This document shows, one piece after another, positions 50,857-59,540 of a DNA stretch of 64,000 bases. Under the pieces are notes generated by a model that did no database searches, was not told the DNA's origin, and was given only the letters and a program-made list of their open reading frames with translations. The position numbers and the translations under genes were made by a program. The DNA comes from Nocardia sp. XZ_19_385. Its GTDB lineage: Bacteria; Actinomycetota; Actinomycetes; Mycobacteriales; Mycobacteriaceae. Numbering within the stretch: the stretch's first letter is position 1; the number at the start of each line of letters is the position of its first letter. The stretch lies in assembly GCF_015355755.1 (NCBI RefSeq), contig NZ_JACVEE010000003.1, forward strand, positions 744,001 to 808,000, read 5' to 3'.

Positions 50857-51602
50857 GAGGTCCAGCGGGCCCAAGTGCCGTCGGCGCCGCCCGCCTCGCA
50901 GACCAGGGCGCGGCCTTCGGCGCTGCGCCCGGTCTTGGCGATCGACGGATCGCAGGTCTCGCCCTCGGTGTAGCGGCCGGTGCCCACGTTGTAGGGGCCC
51001 GACCACTCGTACTTGCCGGACTTGGACAGGCACAGCAGCGTCCCGCCGTCGGAGCCGGAACCGATCATCCCGGCCTGCGCCTCCGAGCAGGACGCGCCCT
51101 TGCGCACCGCTGCCGCCGTGGTCGAGGGAGTGCTCGGAGCTGCCGTGGTGGGCGGTGCGGCGGTCGTCGGAGCCGCCGTGCTCTGCGGGACGGCGCTGCT
51201 CTGCGCCGCCGTCATCGACTGGGTGGCTACCGGACTCTCGGTCTTGGATACCAAGTCGTCCAACGCGTTTCCCGACATGAACACAAAACTCGCCACCGCC
51301 GCCGCCTCCGCGAACCCGAGCAGCAGCGCGAAGGTCGCCATGCTCTTGCCCTTGGGGTGGGTGAAAGCGATCATGCCGAACACGATCGCCACCGGGAACA
51401 ACAAGACCAGCGCCGCGACGAGGGCGACGATGGCATAGGGATTGACGACCGGCCGGCGTTCCTCGCCGAACTCGAGATCCTCGGCTTGCACCTGCGGCCA
51501 GCGCTGGTCGGCGCGGGCGGCTGCCACGTCGCGCTCCCAGCGGTCCTCTTCGGGTAGCTCCTGTCGTCGCCGCTCGCGCTGCCACTCTTGCGTCCGTGCC
51601 AT
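50853..51602 (-). CDS. Membrane-anchored protein with Thr/Ala/Pro linker and extracellular Cys domain
   Basis: A 249-residue protein. An acidic/basic cytoplasmic head (about 1-50) precedes two hydrophobic helices in a DUF4190-like arrangement (NPYAIVALVAALVLLF..., KSMATFALLLGFAEAAAVAS). A Thr/Ala/Pro-rich linker (PTTAAPPTTAAPSTPSTTAA) follows, then a small domain with four cysteines (ASCSEAQAG, LLCLSKSG, GETCDPSI, LVCEAGG) likely paired as disulfides outside. Start at ATG 51602 with GAGAGGGA upstream. Function unknown. Confidence 0.75.
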   Translation of the reverse strand: MARTQEWQRERRRQELPEEDRWERDVAAARADQRWPQVQAEDLEFGEERRPVVNPYAIVALVAALVLLFPVAIVFGMIAFTHPKGKSMATFALLLGFAEAAAVASFVFMSGNALDDLVSKTESPVATQSMTAAQSSAVPQSTAAPTTAAPPTTAAPSTPSTTAAAVRKGASCSEAQAGMIGSGSDGGTLLCLSKSGKYEWSGPYNVGTGRYTEGETCDPSIAKTGRSAEGRALVCEAGGADGTWARWTS

Positions 51603-51780
51603 CAAGGTCCCTCTCGCATCAACCATCCGCGCAGGTGCCTCGGGCTAACCGAACCCCGCCCCGATTTCGACCCACAATAGGTGCCCAAGGCAACGACTTC
51701 AGCGGAAGCCGGAAATAACGAACTCGATAAGGGCTAGCCTGGTATTGCCACTTGTTTGCCGAATCCCGTAGGAGGATGCC

Positions 51781-52152
51781 ATGTGGGGTGATCGCAGTTA
51801 TTCGGAAGAAGAACAGCAGCTGAAAGGTCAGCGCTGGCATGCTCAGGCGGGTGATCTGCTGGGCGATAACCACAACGTCCCGGGTGTGGTCCTATGCGCT
51901 TTGGGCATCGTGGCCGTCGCGTGCGCGCTCACCGCGGCCGGATACGGCTACGAAGGCTGGGCGGTGATGGGCGCAATCGTCGCGGTCGCCCTGTGGCTCG
52001 CCGGGCTCGCCGTCCTCACCTTGGAACACCGCCGCCACGGGCGGATGGAGATCGAGCACGAACGGCTCGGGCACCCGGCCGATTCCCGGTACTCCAGGCG
52101 CTATAACGCCGTGCGGGTGCGGTACCAGCAGAACTGGCGCTCCTACCGGTAG
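51781..52152 (+). CDS. Small two-helix membrane protein
   Basis: A 123-residue inner-membrane protein: a polar N-terminus (SEEEQQLKGQRWHAQAGD), two adjacent hydrophobic helices (GVVLCALGIVAVACALTAAG; WAVMGAIVAVALWLAGLAVL), and a basic tail (EHRRHGRMEIEHERLGH) rich in Arg. The overall shape recalls small stress-related membrane proteins such as UsfY of mycobacteria, but I cannot claim homology. RBS TAGGAGG precedes the ATG. Confidence 0.65.
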   Translation: MWGDRSYSEEEQQLKGQRWHAQAGDLLGDNHNVPGVVLCALGIVAVACALTAAGYGYEGWAVMGAIVAVALWLAGLAVLTLEHRRHGRMEIEHERLGHPADSRYSRRYNAVRVRYQQNWRSYR

Positions 52153-52153
52153 T

Positions 52154-52783
52154 TCAGGCGTTGCCGACCTTGGGCATCGTTTCGGTGACCAGGGTTATCA
52201 GCATGTCCGCGAGCAGTTGGTGCACCTGGATGCGATCCAGGGTGCCGCGCACAATCCATTCGCGCCCAGCCACTTTCACCAGCCCACCGTAGGCGCGCAC
52301 CAGTGCCTGCAACTGTGCACTGTGTGCCGAATCGGCCAGGCCGACCATGATCAGCATGCGTTCGGCGGCCGCGTCGTCGGCCTCGTCCAGGATCTGCTGC
52401 ACTTCGGGGTCGTTGCCGACGCCCTCCAGGCTGGTCACCTTCACCCAGGTGCTGCCGTGTTCGGAGATGGTGTCCAGCAGCCACTGCACGCTCGCGTCGA
52501 CCCGTTGGCGCGTGGTTCCGGTGGGCGCGACCAGTGCTTCCGGGCGGGGCAGGGTCACCATCCGGCGCACCACCGCGAGGTAGAGGTCGCGCTTGTTGCC
52601 GAAGTAGTGATTGATCAGCCCGCGGGCCACCCCGGCACGCTGGGCCAGTTCCGCGGTCGAGACCGCCGCGTACGGGCGCTCACCGAACATGTCGATGGCG
52701 CAGGCCAGGATCTGCGCGCGCCGCTCGTCGGGTTCGAGCCGACGGCGGCGCGACGCAGGGGCCGTGTCAGAGAGCCCGGGCAA
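52154..52783 (-). CDS. TetR-family regulator coupled to an acyl-CoA dehydrogenase
   Basis: A 209-residue repressor: HTH RRAQILACAIDMFGERPYAA, VSTAELAQRAGVARGLINHY, FGNKRDLYLAVV. The probable start is TTG 52783, 17 bp inside the acyl-CoA dehydrogenase gene with AAGGAT upstream; this tight overlap implies co-translation. The HTH pattern with RGLINHYFGNK is common in regulators of fatty-acid and lipid metabolism. Target inferred. Confidence 0.88.
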   Translation of the reverse strand: MPGLSDTAPASRRRRLEPDERRAQILACAIDMFGERPYAAVSTAELAQRAGVARGLINHYFGNKRDLYLAVVRRMVTLPRPEALVAPTGTTRQRVDASVQWLLDTISEHGSTWVKVTSLEGVGNDPEVQQILDEADDAAAERMLIMVGLADSAHSAQLQALVRAYGGLVKVAGREWIVRGTLDRIQVHQLLADMLITLVTETMPKVGNA

Positions 52784-53912
52784 TGAGATCCTTCATGACC
52801 TCGTTGCTACCCGCGAGGATGCGCAGGACGCGGGCGCCGGTGTAGAGCTGCGAAATGGGGTACTCCGTCATGTAGCCGTAGCCGCCGAACAGTTGCAGGC
52901 AGCGGTCGACAACGATACCGAGCTGATCGGTCAGCCAGTACTTCGACATGGCGGCGGTCGGGATATCGAGTTCGCCGCGCAGATGCTTGTCGATGCAGTC
53001 GTCCAGGAAAACCCGGCTGATCTTGGCGATGGTGGCGCATTCGGCGAGTTCGAACTTGGTGTTCTGCATGGCGAACAGCGGCTTGCCGAAAGCCTCACGG
53101 CCCTTGGTGTATTCGACGGTGAGCGCGACGGCTTTCTCCATCATGCAAACCGCGAGGATGCCGGTGACCAGGCGCTCCTGGGCCAGCATCTGCATCATCT
53201 GATAGAAGCCCTGGCCCTCGGCCTCGCCGAGCAGGTTCGAGACGGGCACGCGCAGGCCGTCGAAGAACAGCTCGGCGGTGTCCTGGCCCTTGCCGCCGAT
53301 CTTGCTGAGGATGCGGCCACGCTTGAAGCCGGGGGTGTCGTCGCCGACCTCGGCGAAGATCAGGGAGACGCCGGCCGCGCCCTTGGTCGGATCGGTCTTG
53401 ACCGCGAGGATGATGCCGTCGCACAGCCAGCCGTTGGAAATGAAGATCTTCGAGCCGGTGATGACGTACTCGTCGCCCTCACGCACGGCGCGCGTTTTGA
53501 TGGCCTGTAGGTCCGAGCCGGTGCCCGGTTCGGTCATGCCGATGGACAGCACCATCTCGCCGCTGGCGGCCTTGGGCAGCACGCGCCGCTTGAGCTCCTC
53601 GGAACCGAAGTGGTGCAGGTAGGGCGCGATGATGCCGCTGTGCACCGACATGCCGAGCGAGCCGTCCCCGGCCGCGGTCTGCGCCTCGATGACGGCCGCC
53701 TCGTGCGCGAAGGTGCCGCCACCGCCGCCGTATTCGGCCGGGATGGACGCACACAGCAGACCGAGTTCGCCGGCCCGGTTGTAGAGCTGGCGATCCGGAT
53801 GACCTTGGGCGACGAACTTCTCTTCGTGCGGGACGACTTCTTTCTCGAAGAACGTCCGAGCGAGTTCCCGTACCGCTTCGACCTCGTCGTCACTCCACAC
53901 CGCGCGCGCCAT
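52767..53912 (-). CDS. Acyl-CoA dehydrogenase
   Basis: A 381-residue FAD enzyme that introduces the 2,3-double bond into acyl-CoA. It has the two family signatures: LSIGMTEPGTGSDLQAIKT-like substrate/FAD loop (GMTEPGTGSD) and the C-terminal QLFGGYGYMTEYPISQLYTG and GSNEVMKDLIAR. The catalytic Glu is in the GSNE turn region of long-chain types. Electrons go to ETF. First gene of a two-gene unit with tetR; nothing else fatty-acid-specific is adjacent. Confidence 0.93.
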   Translation of the reverse strand: MARAVWSDDEVEAVRELARTFFEKEVVPHEEKFVAQGHPDRQLYNRAGELGLLCASIPAEYGGGGGTFAHEAAVIEAQTAAGDGSLGMSVHSGIIAPYLHHFGSEELKRRVLPKAASGEMVLSIGMTEPGTGSDLQAIKTRAVREGDEYVITGSKIFISNGWLCDGIILAVKTDPTKGAAGVSLIFAEVGDDTPGFKRGRILSKIGGKGQDTAELFFDGLRVPVSNLLGEAEGQGFYQMMQMLAQERLVTGILAVCMMEKAVALTVEYTKGREAFGKPLFAMQNTKFELAECATIAKISRVFLDDCIDKHLRGELDIPTAAMSKYWLTDQLGIVVDRCLQLFGGYGYMTEYPISQLYTGARVLRILAGSNEVMKDLIARAL

Positions 53913-53998
53913 TGTGTCCGATCCTCTGCTCGACCCGTCCGGCCCCGATGCCGGTCTACGACAAAGGTTCCACCACTATTGGCAGGCTGTCAACAAAC

Positions 53999-55327
53999 TC
54001 AGGCGGACCATTTGCCGCGCACCGCGTGGTACACCTCGGCAGCCGGATCGGCAGTGATCTGGTCGGTGTCCTTCTCGTAGTCGTAGAGCTCGGCGTAGCG
54101 GCCCCAATCGATGGCCAGATCGAGCTGGCGGCGGGCGTCGTCGGGGGAGAAGCCGCGGCGCAGCAGATCCAGAAAGAAGCTCGCCTTGAGGGAGCCGTCG
54201 CGGCTGCCCGCCAGGCCTTTACAGATGGTGCGGACCAGCGGCGCGCGGTGGCGGGCCTGCTCGGCGAAGATCTGCTTGGACTCCTGGATACCGGCGGTGG
54301 TGAAGCGGCTGCCGATCTCGGTCAGCTCGACATCGCCGGATTCGACGGTGGCCAGGCCCAGCATCTCGGCGGCATCGACCAAGGGAAGCAGGTCGTCGAG
54401 CTCGAAGTTGAGTTCGTCGGCGACGACCGGCAGATCGGCCCGTCCACCCGCGGCGTAGACGAGTTCGACCAGCCCGGCCAGGCCGCCGGGCGAGGCGTCG
54501 GGCAGTGGCCGGGCGGTCGGGGTCGCGGTATCGGGTTCCGGCGCGGCGGGTTCGGTGTCCCGGCCGGTCAGCAGACCGTAGATCTGGTCGACCAGCGCAT
54601 CGAAACCGGCGGCGCGCTTATCGCGGGGCCGCGGTTGGGTGATCGGGATTTCGGCGATGATGTGCCCCGGGTTGGAGCCGAGCACCAGGACGCGGTCGGC
54701 CAGCAGCACGGCCTCCTCGATGTTGTGGGTGACGATACAGACCGCCTTGGACGGAAAGGAGTCGCCCGCCCACAAATTGACGAGTTCGGTGCGCAGGTTC
54801 TCGGCGGTCAACACGTCCAGGGCCGAGAACGGTTCGTCCATGAGCAGCAGGTCAGGTTCCAGGACCAACGCGCGGGCGAATCCGACGCGCTGGCGCATAC
54901 CGCCGGAAAGCTCCTTGGGATAGGCGCTTTCGAAGCCGTCGAGCCCGATCATGTCGATCGCCTCGAGGGCGCGCCTGCTGCGCTCGGCGGGCGCGACGTT
55001 GCGGGCGGCCAGGCCGAGTTCGACATTGTCCTGCACGGTCAGCCACGGCATCAGCGCGAAGGACTGAAAGACCAGCGCCGCACCGGGATTCGCGCCGTTG
55101 ACCGGCTTGCCGCGGTAGCGCACCGCACCGGTGCTGGGCCCGATCAGCCCGGCGATGATGCGCAGCAGCGTGGACTTGCCCGAACCCGAACGCCCCAGCA
55201 GCGCAACGACTTCGCCCTCGCGCAGTTGCAGATCGATATTGTCCAGCACGCGCAGTTCGTCGCCCGCGGTGCCGGTGAAGGACTTGCTGACTCCTCGGAT
55301 GTCCAGTAGGACGTCGTTCTGGGTCAT
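53999..55327 (-). CDS. ABC transporter ATPase with AAA-associated C-terminal domain
   Basis: A 442-residue protein. Residues 1-260 are an ABC ATPase of the NitT/TauT (SsuB/TauB) type: Walker A GRSGSGKS (45-52), Q-loop VFQSFALMPWLTV, signature LSGGMRQRVGFARAL, Walker B LLLMDEP and switch THNIEEA. After a Pro/Ala linker, residues about 290-440 match the AAA-associated C-terminal domain found in some putative ABC systems (LVELVYAAGGRADLPVVADE, in parts). Start ATG 55327 has AGGAGA 8 nt upstream; a GTG at 55360 overlaps the permease stop (GTGA). No solute-binding protein is encoded. Third gene of the M-box operon. Confidence 0.9.
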   Translation of the reverse strand: MTQNDVLLDIRGVSKSFTGTAGDELRVLDNIDLQLREGEVVALLGRSGSGKSTLLRIIAGLIGPSTGAVRYRGKPVNGANPGAALVFQSFALMPWLTVQDNVELGLAARNVAPAERSRRALEAIDMIGLDGFESAYPKELSGGMRQRVGFARALVLEPDLLLMDEPFSALDVLTAENLRTELVNLWAGDSFPSKAVCIVTHNIEEAVLLADRVLVLGSNPGHIIAEIPITQPRPRDKRAAGFDALVDQIYGLLTGRDTEPAAPEPDTATPTARPLPDASPGGLAGLVELVYAAGGRADLPVVADELNFELDDLLPLVDAAEMLGLATVESGDVELTEIGSRFTTAGIQESKQIFAEQARHRAPLVRTICKGLAGSRDGSLKASFFLDLLRRGFSPDDARRQLDLAIDWGRYAELYDYEKDTDQITADPAAEVYHAVRGKWSA

Positions 55328-55356
55328 CGGAAGATCTCCTGTCGAAAGATTTTGGG

Positions 55357-57093
55357 TCACAGTGAGTACCGCCGTTCGGCCAGGGCGTAGAGGCGCCGCC
55401 AGAACAGCCGGTTGAGCAGGACCACGTAGATGCTCATGACGAGAATGCCGATGAGCACGCGGGGCGAGTCACCGGCGCTGGTGGCCTGGGCGATGTAGGC
55501 GCCCAGGCCCGTGGCGACCAGGGTGGTGGAGCCGTACTCGACGATCTCGGCGACGATGGAGGCATTCCACGCCCCGCCCGCCGCGGTGAGGCCGCCGGTG
55601 ACGTAGCTGGGGAAGATGGCGGGCAGAATCAGCTTGCGCCACCACAGTTTTCGCGGCAGTTGCAGATTGGCCGCCGCCTCGCGCAGGTCGTTGGGCACGG
55701 CGCTGGCGCCGGCGATCACGTTGAACAGGATGTACCACTGGGAGCCGAGCGCCATCAGCAGGATGGCGGCCCAGTTCAGGCTGATCCCGGTGGCGACCAG
55801 CGCGGCGGTGACCATGGGGAAGAGGAAGTTGGCCGGGAAGCTGGCCAGCACCTGCACGATCGGCTGGGCGAGCCGGGACACCTTGGGGTTGAGCCCGATC
55901 CACACACCGATCGGCACCCAGATCAGCGAGGCGATCACCAGCAGCACCACTACGCGCAGCAGCGTGAGGAACCCGAGCCCGAACGCGTGCGCCACTTCGC
56001 CGAAGCCGACCGTGGATTCGATGTACTGCCACACTCGGTACCCGCCATAGGCGACCACCGCGGCCACAACCGCGCCGAACACCCAGTCGCCTGCCCGCCG
56101 GCGCGGCACCGAGGTGTGCAGCGGGTATTCGGCCAGCCCGAACACGCTCATGGCGCGGTCCAGCGGCGCGACCAGCGGGCCGAAGATCCGGCCGAGCAGC
56201 GCGGGAATGTGCGAGCGCCGCAACAGGTTCAGCACCAGGCTGCGCGGGGCCTCCGCCCCCTTGGAGTCGCCCATCCGGAACCGCTCGGCCCAGGCCGTGA
56301 TCGGTCGCCAGAACAGGAAGTTCACCCCGATCACCAGGAGCACCATGACCCCGACCGCGATCAGGACCTTCGACAGATCCTGCTCGGCGGTCGCGGCGGC
56401 CACATAGGAGCCGATACCGGGCAGCGCGTACTCGCGGTTGTGCACCGAAATCGCCTCGGAGGCCACCAGGAAGAACCAGCTGCCGCCGAAGCTCATCATG
56501 CCGTTCCAGACCAGCGGGATCATCCCGCTGGGCACATCCATCCGCCAAAACCGCTGCCAGCGCGTCAGTCTCAGGTTGCGGGCGGCCTCGTCCAGCTCAC
56601 GCGGCTGCGAGGTGAGGCTGAAGTAGAAGCTGAACGCCATGTTCCAGACCTGCGCGGTGAAGATGGCGAAGATGGACGCGGATTCCAGGCCCAGCTGCGA
56701 ACCCGGGAACAGGGCGATGAACCCGGTGACGGTGAACGAAAGGAACCCGAGCACCGGGATCGACTGCAGGATGTCCATGGCGGGCAGCAGCACGGCCCGG
56801 GCCCGGCGCAGCCGTGCGGCGGCGGTCGCGACGACGAAGGTGAACAGGATCGAGGCCGCCAGCGCGATGAACATGCGCAGCAGCGACCGGGCCGCGTAGT
56901 AGGGCAGTTGTCCCGGATCGGTGGAAACCGCGGCGGGAGCGGTGGTTTCGTCGAACGGGACGTTCATGGTGTGCGAGATCCGCAGCAGCGACCAGATCAG
57001 GACGGTCGCGCCGACGAAGACCACCGCATCGGCGATCGGGCTGCGCGGCCGTTCCAGCGCCGCGTCCCGGGTGGGGTAGGCGAACACATTCAT
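55357..57093 (-). CDS. Double-domain ABC permease (NitT/TauT type)
   Basis: A 578-residue inner-membrane protein in which two BPD_transp_1 permease domains are fused. Two EAA loops are visible: DEAARNLRLTRWQRFWRMDV (first half, about residue 185) and REAAANLQLPRKLWWRKLIL (second half, about 480), each the contact for an ATPase. About twelve hydrophobic helices. One polypeptide thus supplies both halves of the channel. The start lies 3 bp after the mgtC-type gene's stop, so it is under the same M-box. Substrate unknown; magnesium or another ion is inferred from the riboswitch. Confidence 0.9.
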   Translation of the reverse strand: MNVFAYPTRDAALERPRSPIADAVVFVGATVLIWSLLRISHTMNVPFDETTAPAAVSTDPGQLPYYAARSLLRMFIALAASILFTFVVATAAARLRRARAVLLPAMDILQSIPVLGFLSFTVTGFIALFPGSQLGLESASIFAIFTAQVWNMAFSFYFSLTSQPRELDEAARNLRLTRWQRFWRMDVPSGMIPLVWNGMMSFGGSWFFLVASEAISVHNREYALPGIGSYVAAATAEQDLSKVLIAVGVMVLLVIGVNFLFWRPITAWAERFRMGDSKGAEAPRSLVLNLLRRSHIPALLGRIFGPLVAPLDRAMSVFGLAEYPLHTSVPRRRAGDWVFGAVVAAVVAYGGYRVWQYIESTVGFGEVAHAFGLGFLTLLRVVVLLVIASLIWVPIGVWIGLNPKVSRLAQPIVQVLASFPANFLFPMVTAALVATGISLNWAAILLMALGSQWYILFNVIAGASAVPNDLREAAANLQLPRKLWWRKLILPAIFPSYVTGGLTAAGGAWNASIVAEIVEYGSTTLVATGLGAYIAQATSAGDSPRVLIGILVMSIYVVLLNRLFWRRLYALAERRYSL

Positions 57094-57096
57094 CGG

Positions 57097-57810
57097 CTAC
57101 GACCGTCCCGCCACGTTGTCGACGGTGATCTCCCAGCCCGCGCTGGTGACCGAGGGCTCCAGGCTCAGCCGGCTGACCGCCGATTCCATCTGCCGGTCGT
57201 CGCGCTGATCTCCGGTGAGTTCGGCGCGCACCGCCACCCGGCCGGGGATGTCGGTGTTGGCGCTGGAGACGGAGATCAGCCGGAAGTCGGTGCGGGTCAG
57301 CGCCTGCACGAGCAGCACGCGGACATGCGCCTCGTGCTCGTCGTCGGTGACCGCCTCGAAGGAATACTTGGCGGGCTGTTCCTCGTGGGCCTCGGGCCGC
57401 TTGTCCACCGCGCGGGCGGCGGCGCGCAGCGCCACGTTGACCACGACCACGGCGACGGTGCCGATCGCCGCGGTGTCCAGCATGCCGGCGCCGGCGAGGG
57501 CACCGACCGCGGCCGAACACCACAGTGTCGCAGCGGTATTGAGCCCGCGGACATTCAAGCCGTCCCGAATAATGACACCGGCGCCGAGGAAGCCGATGCC
57601 GGAGACGATCTGCGCGGCGACCCGGGTGGGGTCGGCGACCGCGCCCTCGAAGCCGTGGGCCGACAGGAGCACGAAGAGGGTGGATCCGGCGGCGACGAGC
57701 GCATTGGTGCGCAAGCCCGCTTCCCGGGCCCGGAATTGGCGTTCGAAGCCGATCGCGGCGCCGAGGCCGACGCCGGCGAGTAGCCGGATGATCATCTCTA
57801 CTGTTGACAT
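57097..57810 (-). CDS. MgtC/SapB-family membrane protein
   Basis: A 237-residue protein. The N-terminal half has the MgtC core of hydrophobic helices: IIRLLAGVGLGAAIGFERQF, AREAGLRTNALVAAGSTLFV, VSGIGFLGAGVIIRDG and NVRGLNTAATLWCSAAVGAL. The C-terminal soluble region (about 140-237) fits an ACT-like domain. MgtC proteins support growth in low magnesium and modulate membrane energetics. RBS AGGAG is 6 nt before ATG 57810. It is the first large gene downstream of the M-box; the ABC genes follow without a gap. Confidence 0.92.
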   Translation of the reverse strand: MSTVEMIIRLLAGVGLGAAIGFERQFRAREAGLRTNALVAAGSTLFVLLSAHGFEGAVADPTRVAAQIVSGIGFLGAGVIIRDGLNVRGLNTAATLWCSAAVGALAGAGMLDTAAIGTVAVVVVNVALRAAARAVDKRPEAHEEQPAKYSFEAVTDDEHEAHVRVLLVQALTRTDFRLISVSSANTDIPGRVAVRAELTGDQRDDRQMESAVSRLSLEPSVTSAGWEITVDNVAGRS

Positions 57811-57852
57811 CACGCACTCCTGAACTGAGTCGAGCGCACCATCGAACAGCGG

Positions 57853-57945
57853 TTAGGGCACAGCCCGGGAGGACAGAGCCGCTGCGAAGGTGACGCCGAG
57901 CGAATAGCTGGCTATCTGAGATTTCGGACTATTACCGCCGGGCAT
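57853..57945 (-). CDS. 30-residue leader peptide ORF between M-box and mgtC-type gene
   Basis: A short ORF MPGGNSPKSQIASYSLG and onward to SSRAVP, ending TAA at 57853-57855. Its ATG (57945) has the strongest RBS in the operon, AAGGAGGTGAG at 57950-57960 on the plus coordinates, 4-5 nt upstream. The M-box 3' flank contains CTCACCT (58015-58021), exactly complementary to AGGTGAG of this RBS, so the riboswitch could hide or expose it. It lies 42 bp before the mgtC start. The peptide has no known homolog that I recognise. Confidence 0.55.
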   Translation of the reverse strand: MPGGNSPKSQIASYSLGVTFAAALSSRAVP

Positions 57946-57999
57946 CCGGCTCACCTCCTTCGGCTGTGTGCGCGCACGAAAAAGCACGCGGCATGACTA

Positions 58000-58208
58000 A
58001 TCGTTGCAGAGCGCAGGTGAGGAATCCGGCTAACCCGCCGGTGGGGACCTCTCCTCGTAAGACCTTTGGCACTTCACGGCGTGAACCCGGTAGTACCGGG
58101 AGCCAATCGGGATCACCCCTTAAGCCGGGGAGACCTGTCCTGACCCGGGGCGTCTCTCGACGTTCGGGGTCGCTGGCCTATATCCGTGAAGGAGCCTCAG
58201 CGAACGAT
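58000..58208 (-). ncRNA. M-box (ykoK leader) magnesium riboswitch
   Basis: On the minus strand the M-box core is unmistakable: GAGGCTCC (58191-58198), then GGATATAGGCCA (about 58170-58183), then GTCGAGAGACGCC (58149-58161). The closing P1 can be formed by ATCGTT (58203-58208) and AACGAT (58000-58005). M-box RNAs compact on binding Mg2+ and shut off magnesium-uptake genes. Downstream are a leader ORF, an MgtC-family gene and an ABC transporter. I see no convincing intrinsic terminator, so translational control through the RBS at 57950-57960 is favoured. Confidence 0.9.
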
Positions 58209-58226
58209 CGGCACCTTGCGGTTGCC

Positions 58227-58255
58227 AGTTAACCTCGGACTCGGGTCGAATGCAA
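58227..58255 (-). promoter_or_regulatory. Promoter of the M-box operon
   Basis: On the minus strand TTGCAT (58250-58255) and TTAACT (58227-58232) are spaced exactly 17 bp, giving a start point near 58220, about 12 nt before the M-box P1. It lies just downstream of the tetR gene, so the riboswitch operon has its own promoter. Confidence 0.6.
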
Positions 58256-58261
58256 CCCGGA

Positions 58262-58885
58262 TTATTTGTAGACCGACCGGTAGACGGTGATGGTCGCGAC
58301 GATGTGATCGACGATCTGTTCGCGGGTGGCGCGTAGCGACCCGTTCAACCAGGCCGAGAACATGCCCGCATTACCGCTGGCCATGGTGACCGCGGCGAGG
58401 CGGCGGCGCACCGGGTCCTCGATGTAGGCGAACAGGTGGTCCTGGATCAGCCGGGTGAAGGCGGGCATCACCGCGATGGTGGTCTGGCCCAGGCCGGTGC
58501 TGGAGTACGGCTCGACCAGGAACAGCCGGGATTTGCGGGGATCTTCGAGCACCTTGTCGACCAGGACGTCGGACAGCTCGCGGTCCCGGGCCGGATCGTT
58601 GGCCTCGGCGAAAGTGGTCATCGGACCGAGGAATTCGTCGGCGACCTGGCGGTAGAGGACGTCCAAGAGTTCGTCGCGGCTACCGAAACTCTCGTAGAAA
58701 TAACGGTCGGTGAGATTGGCGCGGCGGCACACCGCGCGCATCGTCACTCCGGCGGCCCCGGATTCGCCGATCAGGTCCAGCGCGGCCTCCAGCAACGTGG
58801 CGCGGCGCGCCTCCCGCCGCTCGTTGAGCGTCGTCCCACCCCAGATGCGGGGGCCGCCGTCAGCTGATTCCTGGCCTGTTTGCAC
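58262..58885 (-). CDS. TetR-family regulator
   Basis: A 207-residue repressor: HTH RRATLLEAALDLIGESGAAG, VTMRAVCRRANLTDRYFYES, FGSRDELLDVLYRQV. I take the GTG at 58885 (VQTGQESADGG); the frame further upstream overlaps unrelated sequence. The LTDRYFYESF variant is typical of a large actinobacterial subgroup. It lies on the same strand as and upstream of the M-box operon but has its own ending; no operator palindrome was seen. Confidence 0.87.
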   Translation of the reverse strand: MQTGQESADGGPRIWGGTTLNERREARRATLLEAALDLIGESGAAGVTMRAVCRRANLTDRYFYESFGSRDELLDVLYRQVADEFLGPMTTFAEANDPARDRELSDVLVDKVLEDPRKSRLFLVEPYSSTGLGQTTIAVMPAFTRLIQDHLFAYIEDPVRRRLAAVTMASGNAGMFSAWLNGSLRATREQIVDHIVATITVYRSVYK

Positions 58886-58953
58886 CGCACCACAGTAATG
58901 CCCCGGCCGCGCAGGACCCGCATCACCGGGGGAGATGCGGGTCCCGCACCGGG

Positions 58954-59361
58954 TCAGGAGGTCACCAGGCAGACGTTGCCGAGCTTGAAGCCGGTGCCGA
59001 CGGTGAGCTGGGTTTGCCGATCGTTGAACGCGCCCCAGGCGATCAAGGTGTGGGTGCCTCTGGTCAGGGGCGTCCACTGTGCGACGGCGGTGCCGGAGCT
59101 GCCGACCCAGATGACCCCGGGCGGGTCGAACACGCCGCCGTGGAAGTCCCAGAACAGCACTGCTTCACCGTTGCTCGCGGTGGCGGTGACGGTGTAACTG
59201 CAGCCGGTGCCGTAGACGGTGGAGCTGCCGAAGCTGAGCCCCTGTGACACGCTGATGCTGGAGACCAGGGCGGGTGCGGTGGGTGCGGTCAGTACGATTG
59301 CCGCCGCCATGGCGCCGAATGTGGTTGCCGCGGCCGCGGCCGATCGCTTGGATCGAAACAT
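58954..59361 (-). CDS. Small secreted Ig-like protein
   Basis: A 135-residue exported protein with an N-terminal signal (FRSKRSAAAAATTFGAMAAA, hydrophobic core, cleavage near APALVSS). The mature part is beta-rich: GLSFGSSTVYGTGCSYTVTA, FWDFHGGVFDPPG, AVAQWTPLTRGTHTLIAWG. It has the look of an Ig/FnIII-type fold, with one early and one late cysteine likely bridged. Such small secreted proteins are numerous in Nocardia; function unknown. Start ATG 59361, or GTG 59364. Confidence 0.72.
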   Translation of the reverse strand: MFRSKRSAAAAATTFGAMAAAIVLTAPTAPALVSSISVSQGLSFGSSTVYGTGCSYTVTATASNGEAVLFWDFHGGVFDPPGVIWVGSSGTAVAQWTPLTRGTHTLIAWGAFNDRQTQLTVGTGFKLGNVCLVTS

Positions 59362-59540
59362 CACGGATCATCCCTCTCGCGCCAGCAGGACGGTACCGAT
59401 CACGGTGGGAATCTGGCGCACACCCCGACGCCGGGATCAGCCCTCGCGGGCCTGGACCGGACGGCAGCGCCGCCGCCGGTACTCATAGTCTGCGCGTATA
59501 ACCCCGATGACACGCTGGAAACGGTGTGCGAAAGTCCCGC

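Noticed and set aside
57960..58000. Intrinsic terminator in the M-box expression platform
   Set aside because: A T5 run exists in the RNA sense strand, but no stable stem precedes it; translational control seems likelier.
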